From positions 1 to 12,079 of the forward strand of contig JACQOD010000063.1 in assembly GCA_016202725.1 (NCBI GenBank): a DNA stretch of 12,079 nt, written 5' to 3'. This document shows positions 6,772-11,968 of this stretch, in pieces. The notes below the pieces were generated by a model. The model made no database searches, was not told the DNA's origin, and saw only the letters and a list, made by a program, of their open reading frames with translations. This stretch comes from Candidatus Aenigmatarchaeota archaeon (GTDB lineage Archaea; Aenigmatarchaeota; Aenigmatarchaeia; QMZP01). Made by a program: the position numbers and the translations under genes. Positions within the stretch are counted from its first letter, which is position 1; every line of letters begins with the position of its first letter.

Positions 6772-6860
6772 GAGGGGGGTCCGGACTTTGAACCGGAACC
6801 TCTCTGCAAGTAAAACAAACAAAACCCTGCACAGCGCTCTACCTTTTGAGCTACGCCCCC
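6772..6860 (-). tRNA. tRNA-like gene with large T-rich anticodon loop, probably degenerate
   Basis: On the minus strand the 5' half is a near copy of the next tRNA-like gene: acceptor GGGGGCG, T8 A9, D stem GCTC/GAGC and then GAGCGCTGTGC, identical over 11 bases. The anticodon stem CTGTG/CAGAG has one mismatch and carries a 23-base T-rich loop, partly closed by further pairing. The T arm is TCCGG/CCGGA but with an eight-base loop. The 3' acceptor strand CCCCCCT mispairs with the 5' strand at the sixth position and forms G-T at the end. The defects suggest decay, or an unusual spliced tRNA. No anticodon is assigned. It lies 30 bases upstream of the other tRNA-like gene and could be co-transcribed with it. 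Confidence 0.45.
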
Positions 6861-6897
6861 CGGCAGCATTGTGGTGTCAGGCGCAGGCCGGGAGGCT

Positions 6898-7581
6898 TTA
6901 CTCGTACCAGAGCCACCAGTCCCCGGCCGCATCCTTCGCCACGACGAGCGTTCCGGGCTCGGCGTAGCCGGTGAACGCCTGCTCCGACACCGCGAAGGAG
7001 TCCTGCCCCTCGGCGTGCATCTGCACCGCGCCGGGGGCGTGCGGGTCCCTGGTCATCCTGCCGGTTGCGGGATCCACCCTCGCCGGGTGCCGCACCTGGA
7101 CCCTGGGCGGCCGGTACGGGTCTGCAATGCCGTCCTTCCATGCCGTCGTGACGGTTTTGAGGTGCTCCACCCCTTCAGGCACGGTCACCCCGGGCCGGCA
7201 GCAGGCGAGGGAGAACTCGGCGACGGTAGTGTCCGGCTCCCACTTCACCAGCAGGCGGCCGTCGGCGGGGAGATCCGCCCTCCCGCTGGCAGGCTGGAGG
7301 GTGGCAACAGCCCTCTCCATGCTCTCCTTGGACATGAGGAGCACTTCGGGTTGCAGCACCTCGGTCGTAAAGGACACCGAACCGTTCGCATTGGTCCGGA
7401 CGCCGGTGCACTTCTGCACCTTAACGGAGAACCATTCCACGTCCAGCGGGAGGGACGCGGTCTTCCCGGTGTAGAGCAGCTCTGCCCCGGAAGGGGCAGC
7501 GTTGCCATCCGCCGCCTTCAGCCCCAGCAGGCCAAGGGCAGCAACGACGATCAGGAGCAGGAACATGATGTGGGTTTTCAT
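6898..7581 (-). CDS. Exported or membrane-anchored protein of unknown function
   Basis: This is a 227-residue protein I do not recognise. The N-terminus is a signal peptide or anchor: MKTH, then a hydrophobic run of about 15 residues (IMFLLLIVVAALGLLGL), then a polar segment ADGNAAPSG. The rest is soluble, rich in Val, Ala, Pro and Thr, with three cysteines (one KC and one CC), and looks beta-rich. The C-terminus ends in a Trp-rich DWWLWYE stretch. Two ATG codons are possible. The second (7581) is preferred because GGAGG stands 9 bases before it, while it is only 3 bases from the first (7587). The gene follows the Cys-rich protein after 15 bases, so the pair is an operon. It probably acts at the cell surface. 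Confidence 0.8.
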   Translation of the reverse strand: MKTHIMFLLLIVVAALGLLGLKAADGNAAPSGAELLYTGKTASLPLDVEWFSVKVQKCTGVRTNANGSVSFTTEVLQPEVLLMSKESMERAVATLQPASGRADLPADGRLLVKWEPDTTVAEFSLACCRPGVTVPEGVEHLKTVTTAWKDGIADPYRPPRVQVRHPARVDPATGRMTRDPHAPGAVQMHAEGQDSFAVSEQAFTGYAEPGTLVVAKDAAGDWWLWYE

Positions 7582-7596
7582 GGGCATTATCCTCCT

Positions 7597-8010
7597 TTAC
7601 TGGCAATGACAGGCGTACACGGTTCTCGTCGGGTATATGACCCTTTCGACAATGCATGCTTGAGGATGGCACCCATTGTCGGCGCAGGTGAATGACACAA
7701 TCCCCCCCGTGGGTTCCTGCACCACCGTTCCAAAACAGGGCACGGGCTCGTCGCAATCGGTGCACGTGTAGGTGGTGTTTCCCGTCTCGGGATCCAAATC
7801 GGTTACAAGGTCACAGCTGGTTGCCTCGCAATCCATTGTGGTCCAGCACTCGATCGATTGAATTCCATCCTGGACAACTACGACCAAGATGCACCATGCG
7901 TTCTCCTGGGGACCGAGATGCTCCCCTGCGGAAGGCACGGCACGGACGTCGTCAGCCATCCCAAATGCCAGGACAGCCGCGAGCGTCAGCCATTGCAGGC
8001 GTCTTTTCAT
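7597..8010 (-). CDS. Small secreted protein with twelve cysteines
   Basis: This is a 137-residue protein, not recognised. It begins with MKRR, a hydrophobic stretch WLTLAAVLAFGMA and a likely cleavage near VRA-VPSA at 23-27, so it should be exported. The mature part has twelve cysteines, an even number, spread as single and near-paired positions (for example CTDCDEPVPC and ACHC at the C-terminus), between short Thr/Val/Asp-rich strands. This suits a disulfide-knotted or metal-binding extracellular domain. The upstream bases end in AAAACC before the ATG, with neither a clear TATA box at the usual distance nor a Shine-Dalgarno motif. It is the first gene of a two-gene unit with the exported protein downstream, and the two may interact outside the cell (inference). 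Confidence 0.8.
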   Translation of the reverse strand: MKRRLQWLTLAAVLAFGMADDVRAVPSAGEHLGPQENAWCILVVVVQDGIQSIECWTTMDCEATSCDLVTDLDPETGNTTYTCTDCDEPVPCFGTVVQEPTGGIVSFTCADNGCHPQACIVERVIYPTRTVYACHCQ

Positions 8011-8140
8011 GGTTTTACTTGCTCGACGTACTCAGGATTCGCCGGAGAACCCGCCGGCGTTCCGGGCTTTCCCCCACCGGGCCAGTAAAGGGGACCGCAC
8101 CCCCCTTGGAAAGGGCGGCGTGGGCGCGGCCTCAAAGGGA

Positions 8141-8173
8141 ACGGGGCCGCACCCTGGGAGAGCGCGGCCCCGT
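8141..8173. repeat. GGCCGC-core hairpin, copy 1
   Basis: The arms ACGGGGCCGC (8141-8150) and GCGGCCCCGT (8164-8173) form a perfect 10-bp stem with a 13-base loop. The GGGGCCGC/GCGGCCCC core recurs in the hairpin at 8363-8391 and, shortened, at 11376-11409. No T-run follows on either strand. Confidence 0.6.
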
Positions 8174-8223
8174 GTGAGTATGGAACAGCTCCGGGGAAAA
8201 GGAGCGTTCAACCGAACAATTAA

Positions 8224-8331
8224 CTGTGAACAACATGCTGCGCCTGAGACAGTCAAGGAAATGGGATTTGACCGTCCCAGCGCGTCCCCCGCGCGCGGGG
8301 GGCGAAGGGCATTGGCAGGCGTTGTTCACAG
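8224..8331. repeat. Long-range inverted repeat enclosing further stems
   Basis: Perfect 11-base arms CTGTGAACAAC (8224-8234) and GTTGTTCACAG (8321-8331) enclose 86 bases that contain GTCAA/TTGAC and the 16-base palindrome at 8286-8301. As RNA this would be a closed multibranch structure of 108 nt. Related bases recur: GTTGTGCACAG in the loop of the hairpin at 6328-6367 and GTTCACAG at 8454-8461. Confidence 0.5.
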
Positions 8332-8362
8332 CCGGGAAAGAGCGGGAAGGGAGGGATAGGGC

Positions 8363-8391
8363 GGGGCCGCCTTCTGAAGGAAGGCGGCCCC
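8363..8391. repeat. GGCCGC-core hairpin, copy 2
   Basis: This is a perfect 12-bp stem (GGGGCCGCCTTC 8363-8374 with GAAGGCGGCCCC 8380-8391) and a five-base loop. It is the strongest local hairpin of this intergenic region. It is followed at once by GAGA/TCTC with a three-base loop (8394-8404). It lies 178 bases beyond the stop of the zinc-ribbon operon on the minus strand, so it could end that transcript, but without a T-run. Confidence 0.65.
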
Positions 8392-8568
8392 TAGAGACCT
8401 TCTCAACCCCTCACCATAGGAGGGGTGTGGTTGGTGCGCAAAGCGCAGACGTCAGTTCACAGTCTTCGTCGGGACTCGTGTGTGGGGTGATGGCTTCCGT
8501 GGCCTCCTTTGCTGGGGCGGGAACTGCCCTTCTGGGCAGAGCATTGTGGACAAGATCCCCGCTCTGGG

Positions 8569-8811
8569 TCAGGCCCGGAGAGAGGGGCGTCTATTCGTTC
8601 CTTTGAGGGACCTCAGAAAGTTCTTGCGGTCCCTGGGGCTGAAGATGCGAACGCCTCCCCCACAGTGAACGCAGTAGTACTTCCCAAGGCTTTCCAGGTA
8701 CCTCACGTATGTGCCACACGTGGGGCAGAACCTGGTCTCAGTATAGAAGTTTGGTGGTCCCGGACGGGTGTCCGGTAACCATTTCACGACGTCGGTGAGG
8801 TCCGTGCGCAT
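8569..8811 (-). CDS. 80-residue single zinc-ribbon protein
   Basis: This is a small protein with one zinc ribbon: CPTC at residues 29-32 and CVHC at 47-50, separated by 14 residues and followed by glycines, the classic four-cysteine knuckle. The tail is basic (PRDRKNFLRSLKGTNRRPSLR), which could bind nucleic acid. No wider family is recognised. The frame is open further upstream to 8838, but the ATG at 8811 is chosen because AGGAG stands four to five bases before it. It follows the two-ribbon gene by 40 bases and is likely the last gene of that operon. Such ribbons serve in transcription, ribosomal or rubredoxin-like roles; nothing here decides which. Confidence 0.75.
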   Translation of the reverse strand: MRTDLTDVVKWLPDTRPGPPNFYTETRFCPTCGTYVRYLESLGKYYCVHCGGGVRIFSPRDRKNFLRSLKGTNRRPSLRA

Positions 8812-8851
8812 TACTCTCCTTCTTTCTTCGGTGCGCACGCGGGGGGTGCGG

Positions 8852-9223
8852 TCACGCCGCGGGGGGCGGCGCGCTCAGCAGGACGGGGTCAGGCAGCACG
8901 ACAGCCGCCATTCCCTTGCGGGAGCCTCTGCTCCTGTTGCGGGGGGCATTCCTCCCGCAGGCGGTGCACCAGTACCAGAGCTTCTCGCTGGACTTCGTCG
9001 TCCTAGCGATGAATGTCCGGACTTCGCCACAGTGCGAGCAGTGTAGCTCCCGGTCAGGGGAGACGTCATGATCGCACTCCACGCAGACGACGCGAAAAAG
9101 CAGGCGAGAATCGATGTCCTCGTCGTAGCCCTTCAGGACCGCGCGGTCCTCCCTGCAATTCCTGCAGAATCGCCAGAGCGTTTGGGGATCGCCCCGGGAA
9201 GGGGGTTCCCAGTGTTTCGCCAT
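8852..9223 (-). CDS. 123-residue protein with two zinc ribbons
   Basis: Four Cys-x-x-Cys pairs are visible: C20/C23 and C47/C50 form one ribbon, C62/C65 and C86/C89 a second. Each pair of knuckles is separated by 20-24 residues, as in zinc ribbons of transcription and RNA-processing factors. After residue 90 the chain becomes basic and then hydrophobic and Pro/Ala-rich, without a clear fold. AAGGA lies about nine bases before the ATG at 9223, a modest ribosome-binding site, and the upstream gene ends 11 bases before it, so it is inside an operon. The spacing between ribbons and the partner one-ribbon protein downstream suggest a nucleic-acid or protein-binding role (inference). Confidence 0.75.
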   Translation of the reverse strand: MAKHWEPPSRGDPQTLWRFCRNCREDRAVLKGYDEDIDSRLLFRVVCVECDHDVSPDRELHCSHCGEVRTFIARTTKSSEKLWYWCTACGRNAPRNRSRGSRKGMAAVVLPDPVLLSAPPPAA

Positions 9224-9234
9224 GGGGGTTTTCC

Positions 9235-9543
9235 TTAGTCAGTGGGTTGGTGGGGATTGGGGAGCCGCGTGGGCGGCCCTCCGGTGGTCTCGGGGTGTCT
9301 TTCCTCTCTCCCGGGAGAGGCATGCAGGAGCGCCTCCCTTTCCCGGAGGAATTCTTCCAGCAGCTGGTTGGCGGCGGGCTCGTCGCCATCCAGCTCGTCC
9401 ATTGCAATCAGCAAGCCGAGCGTTCCGTACTGTTGTATCGCCCCGCGGGCCCTGGAGAGGGCTTCAGGGCTGTGGGGAGGGTGTTCCGGCTCCTCCTCCG
9501 GGCGGCCAGCCAGCCGCATCCGCAGCCAGGCTATCCACTTCAT
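9235..9543 (-). CDS. Unrecognised 102-residue protein coupled to the preceding gene
   Basis: This protein is not recognised. It begins MKWIAWLRMRLAG, then an acidic and Pro-rich stretch, a helical middle (ALSRARGAIQQYGTLGLLIAMDELDGDEPAANQLLEEFLRERE, about 30-70) and a Pro-rich tail. The middle is probably a helical hairpin. The ATG at 9543 overlaps the stop of the upstream gene in ATGA, so it is translated by coupling. This is why 9543, not the more distal in-frame start at 9579, is chosen. The gene precedes the two-ribbon protein by 11 bases. Confidence 0.65.
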   Translation of the reverse strand: MKWIAWLRMRLAGRPEEEPEHPPHSPEALSRARGAIQQYGTLGLLIAMDELDGDEPAANQLLEEFLREREALLHASPGREERHPETTGGPPTRLPNPHQPTD

Positions 9544-10028
9544 GCTGCCGGGTGACCCGGGGGTCCGGGAGCGTGGCACGGGGTTTTCCGGGCTTCCCGA
9601 TGGAGGTGGAAGAGGGCGGCCGCGGCAGATGCCCGGGGCGCGCCCCTTCCCAGGTAGCGTTCGGCAAAGGCTTCAGCGACCTTTCCATGGTCGCCTGCGC
9701 CGCCGCGGATGATCTCCAGCACGGGTGCCTGCTGCCTGTCCAGTTCCGCCTGCCACACCTCCGGAGGGAGCGGCGCCGCCAGGAAGGGCGGTGGGCCGTT
9801 GGAGGAGGGAACCGAACGGCAGTTGGCGAGGAAGAAGCGGAGGGCGGTGAAGGGGTCCTCCTGGAGGGCATCCAGGAAGGCGAGACCAAGGCAGCTCTGG
9901 TCGGGGTAGGCCTTCCAATGGGCCAGCACATCGCGCACGCTCTTGGTTGCGCTTCCGGGCACCATCGGCTTGCTGGGGGGCGCCGGCAGCTTGCGCGGCT
10001 CCCGGCGGGGGAATTTCTTGTTGGGCAT
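9540..10028 (-). CDS. Unrecognised 162-residue protein, paralogue of the 178-residue one
   Basis: This protein is not recognised, but it resembles the product of the gene at 10718-11254. Both start with a basic Pro-rich tail (REPRKLPAPPSKPM here, REPKKPRLKPPPKSM there). Both then have a Y-x3-SC-x3-AF motif (YPDQSCLGLAF at about 41-51 here), a Cys some 20 residues on, a P-x-x-W stretch, and a helical segment with alternating Ala and Leu near the end. No signal peptide or membrane segment is seen. The ATG at 10028 is preceded by CGCCAAC, exactly as in the paralogue; there is no clear TATA or Shine-Dalgarno element. It heads a run of four genes (this one, the 102-residue protein and the two zinc-ribbon proteins). 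Confidence 0.7.
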   Translation of the reverse strand: MPNKKFPRREPRKLPAPPSKPMVPGSATKSVRDVLAHWKAYPDQSCLGLAFLDALQEDPFTALRFFLANCRSVPSSNGPPPFLAAPLPPEVWQAELDRQQAPVLEIIRGGAGDHGKVAEAFAERYLGRGAPRASAAAALFHLHREARKTPCHAPGPPGHPAA

Positions 10029-10199
10029 GTTGGCGTGTTCTGTTGTTGATGCTGGCGGCCAGTCACAGGCCGCGGGGACGTTTTTGGGGCCTCCGGCCGC
10101 ACCTGCTGCGGCGGAGGTTTTGGTTGCTAGGGGAGAAAGCTTCCTCCCCGGGGGCGCTCATCCGGGCCCGCCGGGGCCAGGCAGCGCGGTGGGGATCGG

Positions 10200-10628
10200 T
10201 CAGGGCAACATCTCCCAGAGGACAGGCACCACCCCGCGGCGGGAGCGGCTGAAGGCGTAGCCCACCATCGCCACGCCGCGCGGGCGGATCTCTGGGGGAA
10301 GCTTGCGGACGATCCCTGCCACGTCCGTGGCGAGGTCGGCTTTGAAGCGGCTCTCGCCGTTCAGGTGCCTTTCCAGCGTGGCGAGGCGCCCGCGGTCCTT
10401 CTGGTTCGCGGGGTGGGCTTCCCCCTCCAGGAGGGACTGGTACAACGCATCCCGCTTCTCCAGCCGCGTCGTGCGGTGCGCTCCCGGGGATTCCAGGGGG
10501 GTGGTGAGGGCGATCAGCTCCTGCAACCAGTCGCCGAACGTCTTCTCGGTGGGGGTTTCCCGCAGGGCCTCGCGGAGGCGCTGCAGGGATAGGTGTGGGG
10601 GCTTCTTCAGTGTCTTCAGTGTCTTCAC
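10200..10628 (-). CDS. Unrecognised 142-residue protein with GTG start
   Basis: This protein is not recognised. It is mostly helical and charged, with a basic C-terminus ending RGVVPVLWEMLP. The only start that fits is GTG at 10628, as a TGA stands two codons upstream; a downstream start is not excluded. The first codons contain a tandem 9-base repeat giving MKTLKTLKK. A weak AGGAAAGG stands too far upstream (about 18 bases) to be a sure ribosome-binding site. A faint likeness of its C-terminal half to the two Pro-rich paralogues on either side is possible but too weak to claim. A longer ORF in another frame (10063-10908) covers it but has the look of a shadow. Confidence 0.55.
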   Translation of the reverse strand: MKTLKTLKKPPHLSLQRLREALRETPTEKTFGDWLQELIALTTPLESPGAHRTTRLEKRDALYQSLLEGEAHPANQKDRGRLATLERHLNGESRFKADLATDVAGIVRKLPPEIRPRGVAMVGYAFSRSRRGVVPVLWEMLP

Positions 10629-10717
10629 GGGTCAGACGCTTGCCTTTCCTGGCGGCGTGGGGGATTCCAGAAGGGGGGAGGCGCCTCCCGGAGGGGGGCA
10701 CCTGGCTGAAGGGAACC

Positions 10718-11254
10718 TCAGGCCCTCGCGGGAGCAGGCTGGGGTTCCCACAGGACGCCGAGGCGGATGGCGAGGTCGGCCAGTGCGCTGGACTCGTCGC
10801 CTGGCCGGACATGCTTCCAGCACTGTGTATAGAGATCCCTTGCGATGTTGCAGGGGGGCGGATTCTGCCGGGCCACATCGCGGCGGAAGGTTTCGCCTTC
10901 CCCGGCACGTTCGTCCATGAGGCGATCCCATGCTGCCGGTTCCACGCCCTCTGCCGGCCGCGGAATGGAGGAGGCCGGGACCGCTCCGGGCCTTGGCGGG
11001 GGCACCATGCAGTGGACGAGGCTGATCTTCATGTCGTCCGGCAGGTCGGACTCTTCGACAATCGCATGGAAGGCTGCGAACACGCAGCTTGGGTGCGAGT
11101 AGAGCTCCCGGGCGTCTCTCACCGCATTGATCTGCCTTCTGGCCTTCTCAAAGGAAAGCGCAAAGGAGGGGGCGGGGGAGTCCATGCTCTTGGGAGGGGG
11201 CTTGAGACGGGGCTTTTTGGGCTCCCGTGGGGGGCGCGTGAAGTGTTCTGACAT
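10718..11254 (-). CDS. Unrecognised 178-residue protein, paralogue of the 162-residue one
   Basis: This protein is not recognised. Its order of parts is the same as in the gene at 9540-10028. A basic Pro-rich tail with REPKKPRLKPPPKSM lies at about 10-24. A helical part follows with YSHPSCVFAAF (51-61) and a Cys in SLVHC about 20 residues on. Then come a Pro-rich linker, PAAWDRLMDERAGEGE, and a helical end with ARDLYTQCWKHVRPG and SALADLAIRLG. It is soluble, with four cysteines. The ATG at 11254 follows CGCCAAC, shared with the paralogue. Upstream are 232 bases without a gene. The 90 bases to the next gene contain no clear promoter, so both may share a transcript. Confidence 0.7.
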   Translation of the reverse strand: MSEHFTRPPREPKKPRLKPPPKSMDSPAPSFALSFEKARRQINAVRDARELYSHPSCVFAAFHAIVEESDLPDDMKISLVHCMVPPPRPGAVPASSIPRPAEGVEPAAWDRLMDERAGEGETFRRDVARQNPPPCNIARDLYTQCWKHVRPGDESSALADLAIRLGVLWEPQPAPARA

Positions 11255-11296
11255 GTTGGCGCAGACAATTCAGCAGACAAGACTACAAGGGGGAAT

Positions 11297-11321
11297 GGCA
11301 ATCAGGCTTGTGCCTGTTGCC
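11297..11321. repeat. 10-bp hairpin upstream of the 178-residue protein gene
   Basis: Arms GGCAA plus CAGGC (11297-11301, 11303-11307) and GCCTG plus TTGCC (11312-11321) pair with one bulged T around a TTGT loop. It lies 43 bases before the ATG at 11254 on the minus strand, where it would be in the leader or just upstream of the promoter. Confidence 0.45.
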
Positions 11322-11375
11322 GTTTTCAGTCATCACCGGCCAGATGGGGGACCGGCCGGCTCAATGGTGGGGGTG

Positions 11376-11409
11376 GCAGGGCCGCAGCCTTCGGAAGGAG
11401 CGGCCCTGC
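11376..11409. repeat. GGCCGC-core hairpin, copy 3
   Basis: Arms GCAGGGCCGC (11376-11385) and GCGGCCCTGC (11400-11409) give a perfect 10-bp stem. Its loop holds a second small stem, CCTT/AAGG (11388-11391 and 11395-11398). The GGGCCGC/GCGGCCC core matches the hairpins at 8141 and 8363, and the loop CCTTCGGAAGG resembles the inner part of the one at 8363. Confidence 0.6.
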
Positions 11410-11455
11410 AGGGTAGGGGCCGTACGTGCGGGGGCAGCGCGCAGTAGCCGGCCCC

Positions 11456-11470
11456 GTCCGTCAGGCGGAC
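11456..11470. terminator. Small hairpin after the Cys-rich peptide gene
   Basis: GTCCG (11456-11460) and CGGAC (11466-11470) pair around a five-base loop, 17 bases beyond the stop of the Cys-rich peptide gene on the minus strand. It is short and has no T-run, so its role as a terminator is a guess from position. Confidence 0.3.
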
Positions 11471-11486
11471 AGCAGGAGCGGGCGCG

Positions 11487-11564
11487 CTAGTCCGTGCAGC
11501 CGCCGCAGTTGCCGTCGCATCCGCCGTACGAGTCGTCGTTTATGCACTCGTCGGGACCTTTCAT
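11487..11564 (-). CDS. 25-residue Cys-rich micropeptide
   Basis: This short gene starts at ATG 11564 and ends with TAG at 11487. It is preceded by AGGAG with a 9-base spacing to the ATG, one of the clearest ribosome-binding sites in the window. The peptide begins MKGPDEC and ends GGCTD. It has four cysteines, C7, C16, C20 and C23 (spacing C-x8-C-x3-C-x2-C), five aspartates, five glycines and no hydrophobic segment. This pattern fits a metal-binding peptide, a disulfide-linked peptide or the precursor of a modified peptide. No processing enzyme is visible nearby, and I recognise no known family. Upstream on the same strand is a 300-base run of hairpins and a consensus-like TATA box. An overlapping 85-residue frame (11461-11718) lacks such a ribosome-binding site and is not preferred. 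Confidence 0.6.
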   Translation of the reverse strand: MKGPDECINDDSYGGCDGNCGGCTD

Positions 11565-11593
11565 CGGGCTTCTCCTGTAGTTGGTTGTGAATG

Positions 11594-11900
11594 CTTGGAC
11601 CGCCAAGAAGGCCTTCCCAAGCCTTCGGGAAAGGGAAGACAAGGATGTTGTCTTCCGGGAAAAGTGTTTTCTCTTCAGGCCGTCGGATCACCTGACGGTG
11701 TGCAACAACCTTGCACACCAGCCAGCGCCTGGGCTACTGGAAGCCCCTTCCCGAGTCTTCGGGGAGCGCGCAAGTCTGCATGCTTGCGTGCCCCAGACAC
11801 GGGAAAGACAGTTCCTTCTGCAGGTAACGATTGGATCGGGGACCCAATCGGCGCCGGGTGTACGTGTAGGAGCGTGAAAGCGGTGCCTCAGGCAGCCGCT
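11594..11900 (-). ncRNA. Run of back-to-back hairpins, possible structured leader RNA
   Basis: Almost every base takes part in a local inverted repeat. In order: CTTGG/CCAAG (11594-11607), TTCCC/GGGAA (11614-11631), GGAAGACAA/TTGTCTTCC (11634-11656, 9 bp, five-base loop), GGGAAAA/TTTTCTC (11657-11673, one wobble, three-base loop), CCGTC/GACGG (11680-11698), GGTGTGCAA/TTGCACACC (11697-11719, 9 bp, five-base loop), CCAG/CTGG (11722-11732), GGAAG/CTTCC (11739-11751), CCCGA/TCGGG (11750-11763), GCGCGCAAG/CTTGCGTGC (11766-11791, one wobble), CGATTGG/CCAATCG (11828-11850) and AGCGGTGCC paired to GGCA and CCGCT (11879-11900). No frame is convincing here. The minus-strand reading is assigned because a TATA box precedes it and the Cys-rich peptide gene follows; the strand is inferred. 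Confidence 0.45.
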
Positions 11901-11960
11901 GCGGATGGACAGAAAGGCGACCCCTCATCCCTCTGTCGTGCTGGTTACTATTACTGGAGG

Positions 11961-11968
11961 TATTTAAA
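11961..11968 (-). promoter_or_regulatory. Bidirectional TATA-like element
   Basis: On the minus strand the bases read TTTAAATA, an exact fit to the archaeal TATA consensus TTTAWATA. On the plus strand they read TATTTAAA. A minus-strand transcript would start near 11939, run through the hairpins and reach the Cys-rich peptide at 11564, a leader of about 375 nt. A plus-strand transcript would start near 11991, where no ATG stands at the leaderless position, so it would be an RNA gene or a gene with a leader lying beyond the window. Confidence 0.55.

Larger units (their letters stand above)
8041..8580. other. Hairpin-dense non-coding stretch
   Basis: No gene is supported between the ATG at 8010 and the stop at 8569. 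The stretch instead holds many local inverted repeats, often with loops of 3-8 bases: CCCTT/AAGGG (8103-8115), a 10-bp stem at 8141-8173, GCTCC/GGAGC (8188-8205), GTTC/GAAC (8206-8217), CCCCCGCG/CGCGGGGG (8286-8301), a 12-bp stem at 8363-8391, ACCCCTC/GAGGGGT (8406-8426), TGCGC/GCGCA (8435-8447), CTGCCC/GGGCAG (8524-8539) and CTCTGGG/CCCGGAG (8562-8580, one wobble). The last one spans the stop codon of the zinc-ribbon gene. They could be 3'-end structures, a long leader of the secreted pair, or a separate structured RNA. Confidence 0.5.

Noticed and set aside
7889..8359. 156-residue plus-strand frame and its neighbours
   Set aside because: They overlap the 5' part of the secreted protein gene and the hairpin region, with no start signal and shadow-like composition.
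10063..10908. 281-residue minus-strand frame
   Set aside because: It overlaps two better supported minus-strand genes in another frame, is extremely Pro/Arg-rich in the manner of G/C-rich shadows, and has no start signal.
11461..11718. 85-residue minus-strand frame
   Set aside because: It covers the Cys-rich micropeptide in another frame, has no ribosome-binding site, ends in an Arg-rich low-complexity tail and lies across strong hairpins.
6898..11900. Integrated mobile element next to tRNA genes
   Set aside because: The accessory gene content and adjacent tRNA-like genes suggest one, but I found no integrase, transposase, replication gene or duplicated tRNA 3' end marking attachment sites.
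11594..11900. CRISPR array or tandem repeat
   Set aside because: The hairpins differ in sequence and spacing. There is no constant repeat with unique spacers and no cas gene.
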